The notes below the pieces were generated by a model that worked only from the letters and a program-made list of their open reading frames with translations, did not search any database and had not been told where the DNA came from. This document shows positions 1 through 7,912 of a stretch of DNA of 39,548 nucleotides, piece by piece (the first letter of the stretch is position 1; each line of letters starts with the position of its first letter). The stretch comes from Gammaproteobacteria bacterium. GTDB taxonomy: Bacteria > Pseudomonadota > Gammaproteobacteria > HK1. A program made the translations under genes and the position numbers. The DNA lies in contig JAACFO010000027.1 in assembly GCA_009937425.1 (NCBI GenBank), positions 1 through 39,548 on the forward strand, read 5' to 3'.

Positions 1-602
1 TTGAATCCCCCCTGCAGCCAGTACCAGCCGTAGTAGTAGATGTACAACAGGGCGCTCTCCGCGAAGAACAGGAGCGCGTAGAAGAACATGGTCTCCTTGA
101 AGATTCCGGACAGGTAGCCGAACACGTGGGGATAAAAAATGATCAGCGAGAACGCCAGCAGCCCGCCGAGGATAGCCGTCAACGAATAGGCCGTGATGCT
201 GATCTTGATGAACTCGTAGGCCATGCTGTCGTAGCGTTCGTCCCGGGTCTTCATGCCGATGGCTTCGATGATGAAGACGAAAATCGGCACCGCCAGGACG
301 AAGGCCGCGAACCACAGATGCAACTGCGCGGCAAGCCACACGAATACCCGGGCATTGATCCCGGCGATCTGCGGGTAGTCCGCCGCGCTCAGTTTGGGCG
401 CCGGAGCATGAACGAGTTCGTCCGCGCCTTGTGCCGTCGATGCATCCTGAGCGAAGGCCGAGGGCGCGCCGAGCCCTGCAAGGTCGACCAACGAGACCAT
501 GAGCACGAAGACGGCCAGAAGCAGGCACACGGACAGTGTTCGCCGGCCACGCCGATGCGTGGCACCGAATCCACCGGCGCTGGTGAACTGCTTGCTCGTC
601 AT
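1..602 (-). CDS. CydA-like cytochrome bd-superfamily membrane protein, second copy (partial, cut by window edge)
   Basis: About 200 N-terminal residues are visible and the frame stays open to base 1. A signal-peptide-like segment (about residues 20-50, ending AFAQD) comes first. Then follow transmembrane helices close to the paralogue at 5673-7868: the helix with AAQLHLWFAAFVL carries the His expected to match E. coli CydA His19, and FFAESALLYIYYYGW matches the helix with CydA Glu107. The position of CydA Glu99, important for proton delivery in quinol oxidases, is not a Glu. The start was taken at ATG 602; the upstream ribosome site is weak. It is the last visible gene of the long minus-strand cytochrome operon. 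Membership of the bd superfamily is clear, but the electron donor and activity are not. Confidence 0.8.
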   Translation of the reverse strand, partial: MTSKQFTSAGGFGATHRRGRRTLSVCLLLAVFVLMVSLVDLAGLGAPSAFAQDASTAQGADELVHAPAPKLSAADYPQIAGINARVFVWLAAQLHLWFAAFVLAVPIFVFIIEAIGMKTRDERYDSMAYEFIKISITAYSLTAILGGLLAFSLIIFYPHVFGYLSGIFKETMFFYALLFFAESALLYIYYYGWYWLQGGF

Positions 603-629
603 GATGCGCGACTCGCCATGTGTTACCAA

Positions 630-746
630 TCAAGGATTGAAGAACAGACTGAGGCCCATGAGATTCATCACGCCCACATCCAGCAGGAGAAAAAGCGTCG
701 CGCAGGCTATCAAGGCGACAAAGAACGGCACCACGTAGCTTTTCAT
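630..746 (-). CDS. 38-residue single-helix membrane microprotein
   Basis: Translates as MKSYVVPFFVALIACATLFL and on to a stop after 38 residues. It is one hydrophobic helix followed by a short amphipathic tail (MNLMGLSLFFNP). A purine-rich ribosome site (GGAGTAAGGCGGG) lies directly before the ATG. It is third of three tiny membrane genes packed between a c-type cytochrome and a CydA-like gene, with 27 bases to the latter. Known bd oxidases carry small accessory subunits such as CydX and CydS, so an accessory subunit role is a reasonable inference. No family was recognised. Confidence 0.65.
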   Translation of the reverse strand: MKSYVVPFFVALIACATLFLLLDVGVMNLMGLSLFFNP

Positions 747-774
747 CCCGCCTTACTCCCGAATTACGTGCCGC

Positions 775-873
775 TCAGAGGAACCACCAGAAGAACGCGA
801 CAACCGCCGCCAGCACTAAGATGAACAAGGCCGGTCCCGCCCAGGGAAATCGCTCTTCGATGGATCGCTCCAT
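775..873 (-). CDS. 32-residue single-helix membrane microprotein
   Basis: Encodes MERSIEERFPWAGPALFILV and on to FFWWFL. A charged N-terminus of about 10 residues leads into one transmembrane helix ending in aromatic residues, much like small cytochrome oxidase accessory subunits. It begins 11 bases after the preceding microprotein stops and ends 28 bases before the next starts, so it is almost surely co-transcribed. The tight packing and clean membrane-protein composition support a real gene. The function is unknown; an accessory or assembly subunit of the bd-like complex is inferred from position only. Confidence 0.6.
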   Translation of the reverse strand: MERSIEERFPWAGPALFILVLAAVVAFFWWFL

Positions 874-884
874 TGCGCTGGCAC

Positions 885-989
885 TCAGATCACGTAGAAG
901 TAGAGAATCAAACCGACGACTACGAGATTGATGGCCATGCCGGACAAGATCACGGCATCGGCCAGCGTTTTCTTTCTGCCTGACTTCAT
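885..989 (-). CDS. 34-residue single-helix membrane microprotein
   Basis: Encodes MKSGRKKTLADAVILSGMAI and on to ILYFYVI. A basic N-terminus (positive inside) is followed by one transmembrane helix. A GGAGAG ribosome site sits just before the ATG. It starts 23 bases after the monohaem cytochrome c gene ends. It is the first of three microproteins in a row (34, 32 and 38 residues), each a single-span membrane protein. No family recognised. Confidence 0.65.
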   Translation of the reverse strand: MKSGRKKTLADAVILSGMAINLVVVGLILYFYVI

Positions 990-1012
990 CGGATCTCTCC
1001 CAATCGCATTCG

Positions 1013-1396
1013 CTATCCTGCTTTGCCCGTGCAGTTGCAGAGCTTGCGCAGGTATTTCACCAGGGCGTCGACTTCTTCCTCGGTCAACGTCTTGCCCCAG
1101 GGGGGCATCATGGGTGATTTGCTCGCCGACGGTCCGCCGTCCATGACAACGTTCTTGATATCGGCGTCGGAGAGCTTCTGCATTTCTTCGGCCTTGGTGA
1201 AGTTACGCGGGTCCACCGGAAACTCCTTGCCGACGTTGGGTCCGTTACCCTTACCCTCGAGGCCGTGACATTGGGCGCAGTAGAATTTGAAAAGCTGCTC
1301 GGCATCCGCCGCCTGCACCGGGTTGCCACCGAGCAGACCGAAAACGATGAGCACCACCGAGAGAATCGCCATGGATAGATTTTTCTGGCGCGGCAT
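1013..1396 (-). CDS. periplasmic monohaem c-type cytochrome
   Basis: 127 residues: a signal peptide (about 1-29, ending VQAA), one haem c site CAQCH at 40-44, and a likely distal Met in KSPMMPPWGKTL near residues 94-103, typical of class I cytochrome c. The start ATG at 1396 has a strong GGAGGA site; the frame continues upstream but through the previous gene. It would shuttle electrons in the periplasm. It lies in a run of five cytochrome c genes. A partner in the run (membrane cytochromes or CydA-like protein) is inferred from the operon. Confidence 0.88.
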   Translation of the reverse strand: MPRQKNLSMAILSVVLIVFGLLGGNPVQAADAEQLFKFYCAQCHGLEGKGNGPNVGKEFPVDPRNFTKAEEMQKLSDADIKNVVMDGGPSASKSPMMPPWGKTLTEEEVDALVKYLRKLCNCTGKAG

Positions 1397-1419
1397 GTTC
1401 GATTCCTCCATCGATCCGA

Positions 1420-2082
1420 TCACTTGAAATAGGCCACGTAGGCAGACACCGCCTTCATATCCTTGTCGCTCAGGACGCCTGCAAACACCGGCATCATGCG
1501 CACGGGTTTGAAGGTCTTGGTTTCCTTGAGATAGGCGTAGATCCAGTCGGGATTGAGCCGCTTGCCCGCACCCACCAGTGACGGCGCCGAGCGACCACCC
1601 TTGAACTTTTTCTTCGTCGGAAACTGATGGCAGCCGCTGCAGGGCATCTTCTTGACGAAGATCAGGCGGCCCTTGGGGTTCTTCTTCGGCTTGATGACCC
1701 CCGCTTCGACCTTGTCGGAAGTCAGGCTCATCAGGAACTCGGTGACGGCGCCGGCGTCCGCACCGGAAAGCTTGGGGTGATCGCCGGGATTGTCGTCGCT
1801 CAGGGAATTGTACTTGAGCGGCCTGATGGGTTCCGGGTTCTGCAGCCAACCCTCGAGCCACGCCTTCTGGAACTTACTGCCCGCATACCAGAGCTCGGGA
1901 CCCTTCTTGGCCAGCTGGTCGGCAATCGTCTTCTCGGTGGCGGGACCCTGGGTGTAATGGCAGTCATTGCACTTGTTGCCCGTGAACACCTGCTCGCCGG
2001 TCGCCGGGTCGGCGCGCCCGGGAGTGGCCACCGCGGCCAGTAAAGCCACACCTATAAGAGAGGTCACACATCGTCTCATCAT
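1420..2082 (-). CDS. periplasmic dihaem c-type cytochrome
   Basis: 220 residues: a signal peptide (about 1-24), then two cytochrome c domains with haem sites CNDCH (38-42) and CSGCH (148-152). Each is followed by a late Met suited to be a distal ligand, for example VRMMPVF in the second. A GTG at 2109 in the same frame overlaps the upstream stop, but a perfect GGAGGT site stands 6 bases before the ATG pair at 2082, so the shorter start is chosen. The second domain contains a Lys-rich segment (PTKKKFKGG), perhaps for docking. Role: soluble electron carrier of the cluster. Confidence 0.87.
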   Translation of the reverse strand: MMRRCVTSLIGVALLAAVATPGRADPATGEQVFTGNKCNDCHYTQGPATEKTIADQLAKKGPELWYAGSKFQKAWLEGWLQNPEPIRPLKYNSLSDDNPGDHPKLSGADAGAVTEFLMSLTSDKVEAGVIKPKKNPKGRLIFVKKMPCSGCHQFPTKKKFKGGRSAPSLVGAGKRLNPDWIYAYLKETKTFKPVRMMPVFAGVLSDKDMKAVSAYVAYFK

Positions 2083-2105
2083 CCCGCTACCTCCAGCTTT
2101 GCTGC

Positions 2106-3716
2106 TCACGCTGTGCTGCCAGCTTCCTGTTCCGCCTTACGCATCAACCAGTAACCCAGTGCACCGGTCAGTAACACTGCCAACACGGCGTACAGGTACA
2201 CACTCATGGGCGTTGGGGTTTCAATAAACACGTAGTACCAGGTGGAAAGACCCATGATCAGACCGTGCTCGCCGTTGGAGCCGTCCCAAGTGTTCATGGA
2301 CATGGGTATGAACTTACCGGCCACGAATTGAACGTCGTTCTTGTCATCGGTGATTCGCGGCCTCTTCATCACCACACGCCAGCGTCCCTGGTCCCACACG
2401 GCCTTCGAATCGATCTGCTGCTGCTCTTGCGCCTGGGCCTTGGGTTGCTGTTTCCAACCGCGGGCGATGGCTTCTTCCACCGCGCGCTCACCTTGATCAT
2501 CCATATCCGCTTTCCAAACCCACAAATGCACCGGTTGCGAGGAGTCGCCACGCATGAAGTGGGGCTTCTTGGTCCCCGTGGGCAGCTTGACCGGAAACTG
2601 CATTGCTATCGCGTCGCGGAAAGTCTCCAGTTGCCGTGGCACCATGTCGTTGGCCGCCACATAGGAGTTGAAGTTACCGACTTCCCGGAGCTCGGCGACG
2701 TCCAGCTCCTGATCCGCATCGTGGGTGGCATCCTTGAAAGCGTCGTCCCACACCACCAGAAAGGCGATGTCGCTTTCGTCGTAGATGGCTTTTACGGTCA
2801 CCAGCTCGATGCCGACGTTTTGCCAGCGCGGCGCAGCGATCACCTGCCCGGCGAGGCGAATGTCCATGGGTTCCGCCCGATCCCACATGGGATCATCCGG
2901 TGCGTCGGGAACCGCGCTCTCGGCGGGAAACACCTTCAGCACCTGATGCTGGGTCATCTGATGTTGCAACGACTTGATGTAATTGGCGAGAAACCAGCGC
3001 TCCTCTTCGGTCAGCGCCTTGACGAAGGACGGCATGGGTGTGCCGCTGATGCCGGTGGAGAACCGCATATAGATGTCCTCCACCTCGATGCCTGCCTTGA
3101 TCTTCCACGGATGGGTGACGTTGCGGATACGGATGGGAAATCCCCAATCGTCTTCGCGGTCGAAGGCTTTCTGGCCGTCGCCACGCCCGAGCTTGCCATG
3201 GCACTCCCAGCACTTGGCCTTCTCGAAGACTTTCTTGCCCTTGGCGATGACCACCTTGCCACGCTTGACCGGATCAAGATCCTCGTCCTCGAACTCTATG
3301 GCGAATGTTTTTACATAGGCGATGACAGCCCATCGCTGAGCCTCGCTGAGACCGTTCTTGATGAGATCCTTATCGAAGGCCTGCATGGCGGTACCGGGAA
3401 GGCCGCGGCTCACGGTGCGGAACAGATCCGCGTCCAAGGGCAACTCGCCACTCTGGGTGCTGCGGAACTTGAAGGTTCCCAGCGTGAAGTCCCTGGGGCG
3501 CGGGTCGAGGAAGTCCGAGGCCGGGCCGTTACCGTCACCCAGCAGGCCGTGACAGAAGCTGCATCTTCTGAAGTAGATGAGCTTGCCTTCTTCCATGAGC
3601 TCAGGCGTCACCGCCGGCATCGGCTTACTCGGCTGGTTGGCGGCCGAAGCAACACGCGCGCCGACGCTGGCGAGGATGCAGACAGCGATGGCAATGCCGA
3701 GCAACGCTTTCATCAA
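2106..3716 (-). CDS. membrane-anchored dihaem cytochrome c fused to ethylbenzene-dehydrogenase-type haem b domain
   Basis: 536 residues: a signal peptide (1-25), two cytochrome c domains with CSFCH (52-56) and CWECH (169-173), then from about residue 270 to 490 a domain resembling the haem b-binding gamma subunit of ethylbenzene dehydrogenase, DMSO-reductase-family type (DPMWDRAEP, then VKAIYDESDIAFLVVWDD). A single C-terminal transmembrane helix (about 500-522) anchors it. Such haem b domains normally partner with periplasmic Mo enzymes, so this protein may pass electrons between the membrane module and the Mo enzyme upstream. Its start overlaps the stop of the preceding gene by 4 bases (ATGA), indicating translational coupling. 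Confidence 0.85.
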   Translation of the reverse strand: MMKALLGIAIAVCILASVGARVASAANQPSKPMPAVTPELMEEGKLIYFRRCSFCHGLLGDGNGPASDFLDPRPRDFTLGTFKFRSTQSGELPLDADLFRTVSRGLPGTAMQAFDKDLIKNGLSEAQRWAVIAYVKTFAIEFEDEDLDPVKRGKVVIAKGKKVFEKAKCWECHGKLGRGDGQKAFDREDDWGFPIRIRNVTHPWKIKAGIEVEDIYMRFSTGISGTPMPSFVKALTEEERWFLANYIKSLQHQMTQHQVLKVFPAESAVPDAPDDPMWDRAEPMDIRLAGQVIAAPRWQNVGIELVTVKAIYDESDIAFLVVWDDAFKDATHDADQELDVAELREVGNFNSYVAANDMVPRQLETFRDAIAMQFPVKLPTGTKKPHFMRGDSSQPVHLWVWKADMDDQGERAVEEAIARGWKQQPKAQAQEQQQIDSKAVWDQGRWRVVMKRPRITDDKNDVQFVAGKFIPMSMNTWDGSNGEHGLIMGLSTWYYVFIETPTPMSVYLYAVLAVLLTGALGYWLMRKAEQEAGSTA

Positions 3717-4684
3717 TGTGCTTCCGGAATTCTCGGCGTCTTTTCGGCGAGGTCGTACTCCGCCATGATGATCTTCCAGCGTTGCTCTTCAGTCAGGCTC
3801 AGCTTCCACTCCGGCATGGCGGAATCCCAGGGCGTGGCCTCGGTGGGCAAACCCGGACCGCCGTTGGTGACGCGCCAGAAGGTGTATCCCTCGACGATGG
3901 TCTCGATGGTGCCGTTGTCGGTGAAGTTGATGGGCCGCAGCTTGAAACCGTCGGCCATGGGGCCGTCGCCGGAGACGCTGTCACCATGGCAGGCGCGGCA
4001 GTTCATGGAGTAGAGCGCGCGCCCCTCGAACAGATTCTTTTCCCGCAGCGCCGCCCTGGCCGTTTCCATGCTGATGTTGTCGGCAGCTACCTCGGCGAGA
4101 AACTTGCTCATGGGCTCAGTGGGGATGAAAGCCAGCATGTGCTCGGGCTCGGGATCCGCCTCGTCCATCCAGGCCTCCACGTCGGGCATCACCTGGGGAA
4201 TGAGGACCACTTCGTTGGCCTTCGCCTGATCGATAAAAGCCTCGATGTCGGCATCGCTGGGGTTCTCCAGCGGATTCTTCGCATCCTCGAAGGACTTGGG
4301 GAAATTCGACGACGGGTGCTGAATGCGAAGCGATACCGGCAGCTCCACCTTGGGCACCGTGATGGCATAGACCTGCCAACCCACCAGCAGGGGAATGACG
4401 ACCAATCCAATGGTGCGCGGAATTTTGCCGTAGCCGCCGATCAGGAATTTCCTGATGGGTCTCAGGAACTCCTCGAGATAGGTGTCGGAGAAAGTAACGA
4501 ATATGAACAACGCCACCACCGTCAGCGTCATATAGATAAAGACAAGGGTGCCCGGTACCGGTAGCGGGAAAGGCAAGGTGGTGATCTCGCGCGAGGCTGC
4601 GGGGATCCCCCACTTCACGAATGCGTAGACGATCAGCAGCGTCGCGACCACGGACCAGAAACGATTGATTCGGAGTGCTGCCAT
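3713..4684 (-). CDS. membrane-bound monohaem cytochrome c with three N-terminal helices
   Basis: 323 residues. Three transmembrane helices lie at about 10-28, 44-66 and 91-109, then a periplasmic part with one haem c site CRACH (229-233) and a following GDGPMADGFKLRP segment, the usual layout after CXXCH in small cytochromes. It overlaps the next gene by 4 bases. Helices before a cytochrome domain suggest a membrane subunit of a respiratory complex rather than a soluble carrier. No close named family recognised beyond cytochrome c. Confidence 0.83.
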   Translation of the reverse strand: MAALRINRFWSVVATLLIVYAFVKWGIPAASREITTLPFPLPVPGTLVFIYMTLTVVALFIFVTFSDTYLEEFLRPIRKFLIGGYGKIPRTIGLVVIPLLVGWQVYAITVPKVELPVSLRIQHPSSNFPKSFEDAKNPLENPSDADIEAFIDQAKANEVVLIPQVMPDVEAWMDEADPEPEHMLAFIPTEPMSKFLAEVAADNISMETARAALREKNLFEGRALYSMNCRACHGDSVSGDGPMADGFKLRPINFTDNGTIETIVEGYTFWRVTNGGPGLPTEATPWDSAMPEWKLSLTEEQRWKIIMAEYDLAEKTPRIPEAH

Positions 4685-4696
4685 CGCGTCTTTGCC

Positions 4697-5680
4697 TTAC
4701 TGGTCCGCCTCGCCGCTCTTTTGCATCATCAGGTAGGCCTGAACGTCCTGGAAATCTTTCACCGTCATGGCCTCGGTCAAGTCCTCGGGCATGACACTGG
4801 AGACTTCGTCCTGCTCGAGTTCCTTGATGTCGCTCTTGACGATGGTGATCACGTCTCCCGTGGCCTTGGTGATGTCGATCTCCGCGGCGTCGTCACGGGT
4901 TTTCAATCCCACGTGCCGGCGCCCCTCCTTGTCGACCACCCTGTAGGTTTCGTAGCCCTTGGTGATTTTCTTCGCGGGCTTGAGAATGGATTCGGTAATG
5001 AACTTGAGACCTTTCTCGCTGATGCCATCCAGCGACGGTCCGATTTCGCCGCCTTCGCCCTGTAGCTGGTGGCAGTCTTCGCAATTGTCCACGAACACCT
5101 CCTCGCCGGCCCCGGGATCGCCGCCACCGGCGGCGCCGGCCGCGGAAATGCGCGCGTAGTACTTGGCGGCGACCTCGCTTGGCTGCTCGATGGACTCCAG
5201 GTCCAGATCACCACCCTGGCTCTGCAAGTAACTGACCACCGCCTTGATGTCGTTGAGGCTCAGGGAAATCGGTGGCGCATACACGATGGCCATCTCGTTT
5301 TTGTAGCCCTCCACGAGATATGCATCCGGCTTGGCCAGGCTCTCCACCAGATAGTCGGTGGCCGTGTAATGCTCGCCGGTCTCCTCGGAGCGCTCCTTCG
5401 CTCTTTGCGCGGCGCGTTCGCCGATGGCGAGGGCAAACTTCTCGCCGAACTGACCCAGGTTGGGGCAGCGTACGGCACTGCCCTGACCACCGAGGCTGTG
5501 GCAGGTGTAGCAACGTCCCTTGCCCCAGAAGATGGATTCACCGCCCTCGGGGCTCACCTCCACCACACTGCTGGCCTTCTTGGCGCCACCTGTCATGGCG
5601 GTGATGGCCTGACCCACCCATAAGAAGGCGCCCAGCACCAGGAGCAGGAACAGGAACACCTTTGCGGTGGTGCTAGACAT
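4697..5680 (-). CDS. membrane-anchored dihaem cytochrome c
   Basis: 327 residues. One N-terminal helix (about 8-28, no clear cleavage site) is followed by two cytochrome c domains with CYTCH (57-61) and CEDCH (200-204). The segment after the second haem (ILKPAKKITKGYETYRVVDK) resembles the membrane-bound or Cu/haem-enzyme-associated cytochrome c domain with the motif P..... GY....V. A 13-residue glycine/alanine linker (about 178-191) separates the domains. Its start lies inside the end of the CydA-like gene (8-base overlap), so the two are probably coupled and may form one complex. The electron carrier role is firm, the partner is inferred. Confidence 0.86.
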   Translation of the reverse strand: MSSTTAKVFLFLLLVLGAFLWVGQAITAMTGGAKKASSVVEVSPEGGESIFWGKGRCYTCHSLGGQGSAVRCPNLGQFGEKFALAIGERAAQRAKERSEETGEHYTATDYLVESLAKPDAYLVEGYKNEMAIVYAPPISLSLNDIKAVVSYLQSQGGDLDLESIEQPSEVAAKYYARISAAGAAGGGDPGAGEEVFVDNCEDCHQLQGEGGEIGPSLDGISEKGLKFITESILKPAKKITKGYETYRVVDKEGRRHVGLKTRDDAAEIDITKATGDVITIVKSDIKELEQDEVSSVMPEDLTEAMTVKDFQDVQAYLMMQKSGEADQ

Positions 5681-7868
5681 CGGCGGATCCCCCGGGGTGC
5701 ACCTCCAGCTCTTCCGCCCCCTGCGCCTCGTCTACGTGGGACGCATCAGTTTTGTTGGCGGCGATGCCACCCAGCCAGAACATGAACGACACGCCCACCA
5801 TGAAGACCAGCACCGCCAGGCCCACCATCTGCGTCATGGTGAAGTTGGTGGGAGTGAAGGACCACGACGAGGTATCGCGCATGACGCCGAAGACATGCCA
5901 GTCGCCGCGCAACCCCGAGCGGATGAAGCCCATCAGGCCCATGTTCATGGTGATGACGAAGGTCAGGAGCAGCAACGCGTACTGGCTGCGCACCGACATC
6001 TTGCCCCACTGGAGCTTGCCGATTTCTTTCGCGCCCTTGAACAGGAACAGATCGATGGCGGACACCAGGATGATGCAGCTGATGAGCTGCAGAAACTGCG
6101 CCACCGCCACGTTCCTCAAGAACGGCGATGCCTTTTCCATCACCACGAAGCCGTATACGCCGAGGAAGATGACCACGTTGAAGGCGGTGACGGCCAGATA
6201 GATCCCCTGCCCGAGCTTACCCCTGTCCTTGAGTGCCAGGACCACCGCTACCACCCCGGCCGCACACTCGAACAGGAGCAGATAACCGACGGTGTGAAAG
6301 TACTGAGCGCGGTCGGCGGGAAGATCCAGCACACCCGGATCCATATTGAGCAAGCTCACGGCGTACTGAGCGACCATGCCGATGGCGGCGAGGCCGGCCA
6401 GCGGTATGACGATCATCGGCGCACGCCCCTGCTGGCTGATGGGCACGACGTCGCTCTTGTTACCCCTGCGGTAAAGCAGGAAGCTGAAGAAGGTGGATAG
6501 AATGATCAAATTGATGACCGCGTTCTTAGCAGGCATCAAGCCCATGAACTTGAGCGTCGGGTGGTACTGGCTGCCGCCCATCTCACCGACCTCCTGGCCG
6601 GTAAGCGGCAGGTTGTGGGGCGTGAGCCAGACGGCGAATGAAATGATCAACGCCGCCAGGATCCACTTGATGTATCCGTAATAGCGTTCCGCCCCGGGGA
6701 TGCGCGTCATGCCGCTCCACAGGTAATAATTGCTGATGATGAAAAGCGAGCCCACGAGGATCGCCTGGATGATGAAGGTCCAGGAGAAGTCGCCGCCCAT
6801 CATGTTGTTGCCCATCACCGCGCTGTTGGAGTAGACCTCGCGGCCCAGGTAGTAGCCGGCGAAAGGCAGTGGAATGAGACCGCAGATGGCGACGAAGTTG
6901 GCGACGTATCCCATCCAGTCGTAGTGGGCTTTCTGCTCGGCGGTCCTGGCGGCGATGAACTTGACCGCCGCGTAGGAGCCCGCCACCAGGCCACCGAACG
7001 CCAGGTTGCCAAGCATTCGATGGATGGCCACCGGCGTCGCCAGGACGTTCTCGAAAGCCTGCCACACGGTACCCACCAGCACACCGTCCTGGTCGACACC
7101 GGCGGGGCTCATCATGAAGCCCGCCCAGCTGTTGGCCGCCTGCATGATGCCGGTGCCGACGATGTTCAGCAGGATGCCGATGAAGATGTGCGTGGTCTTG
7201 CGGTCGCGCAGGATCCACAGGCCGATGCCCAGGGGCAGGATGTAGAGAAACGCAATGAATGCGCGCGTGTCGCCGCGCATCTCGAAGCCGAAGCCGCCGA
7301 AGAAGAATACTGTGCCGAGGACGATGACGGCGGCGCCCAGGGTCTTGAACAAGCGCCGGGCGTTTCGGCCGAAGGGATCCGTGCGCTTGAGCCAATCCCA
7401 GCCGTAGTAGTACATATACAGAAAAACGGTTTCGGCAAGGAACAGCAGGGCGTAAATGAACATGACGTCCTTGAAGGTCCCCGCCATCAATCCCATGAAG
7501 GTCGGATAGAGCGTGAACAGCGCGAAGGCGAGCAGGCCGCCCAGCGCCGCAGTGGTGGCGTAGGCGACGCTCAGGAGGCTGGTGAATTCGTAGGCCAGCT
7601 TGTCGTACTTGGGATCTTTCGTGCGCCAGCCCACTACTTCGATGGTAACGGCGAACAACGGCACACCGAGTACGAATGCGCCGAAGAACAGATGCATCTG
7701 CGCCAGGAACCAGATCAGCCGGCGGGAATCGATGCCGAGGAACTGGCGGTACTCGTTGACCTCCTGGGCATGGGCCGGAACCACGGCCATGAGCAAGAGC
7801 AGGAGCAGGAGCAGGAGAGAAAGCAGGATCACGCCCGGCTTCGTGATCCGCCGAACAGGCGACGCCAT
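5673..7868 (-). CDS. CydA-like cytochrome bd-superfamily protein, long form with signal peptide
   Basis: 731 residues against about 520 for E. coli CydA. A signal peptide (1-35, ten-Leu core) is followed by the CydA core: His59 in AQMHLFFGAF (E. coli His19), Glu146 (Glu107), NSWAGFM at 246-252 (E. coli NGWMQNP) and His283 in VAIHRMLGN (His186). Glu99 is not conserved and no recognisable Q-loop is present, so it probably does not oxidise quinol as CydAB does. Several extra C-terminal helices follow. No cydB lies nearby. It resembles the quinol-independent bd-superfamily members known beside cytochrome c genes. The start ATG 7868 has a GAGGA site; ATG 7910 is an alternative. Confidence 0.85.
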   Translation of the reverse strand: MASPVRRITKPGVILLSLLLLLLLLLMAVVPAHAQEVNEYRQFLGIDSRRLIWFLAQMHLFFGAFVLGVPLFAVTIEVVGWRTKDPKYDKLAYEFTSLLSVAYATTAALGGLLAFALFTLYPTFMGLMAGTFKDVMFIYALLFLAETVFLYMYYYGWDWLKRTDPFGRNARRLFKTLGAAVIVLGTVFFFGGFGFEMRGDTRAFIAFLYILPLGIGLWILRDRKTTHIFIGILLNIVGTGIMQAANSWAGFMMSPAGVDQDGVLVGTVWQAFENVLATPVAIHRMLGNLAFGGLVAGSYAAVKFIAARTAEQKAHYDWMGYVANFVAICGLIPLPFAGYYLGREVYSNSAVMGNNMMGGDFSWTFIIQAILVGSLFIISNYYLWSGMTRIPGAERYYGYIKWILAALIISFAVWLTPHNLPLTGQEVGEMGGSQYHPTLKFMGLMPAKNAVINLIILSTFFSFLLYRRGNKSDVVPISQQGRAPMIVIPLAGLAAIGMVAQYAVSLLNMDPGVLDLPADRAQYFHTVGYLLLFECAAGVVAVVLALKDRGKLGQGIYLAVTAFNVVIFLGVYGFVVMEKASPFLRNVAVAQFLQLISCIILVSAIDLFLFKGAKEIGKLQWGKMSVRSQYALLLLTFVITMNMGLMGFIRSGLRGDWHVFGVMRDTSSWSFTPTNFTMTQMVGLAVLVFMVGVSFMFWLGGIAANKTDASHVDEAQGAEELEVHPGGSADV

Positions 7869-7912
7869 AAGCTGTCCTCGGGAACCCGTGGAGAGCCGCG
7901 CGTCAGGCATGC

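Noticed and set aside
2265..4013. Long plus-strand open frame (582 codons) opposite the cytochrome genes
   Set aside because: It is antisense to two genes with clear CXXCH motifs; its product is His/Gly/Leu-rich with no domain, as expected for the shadow of GC-rich coding sequence.
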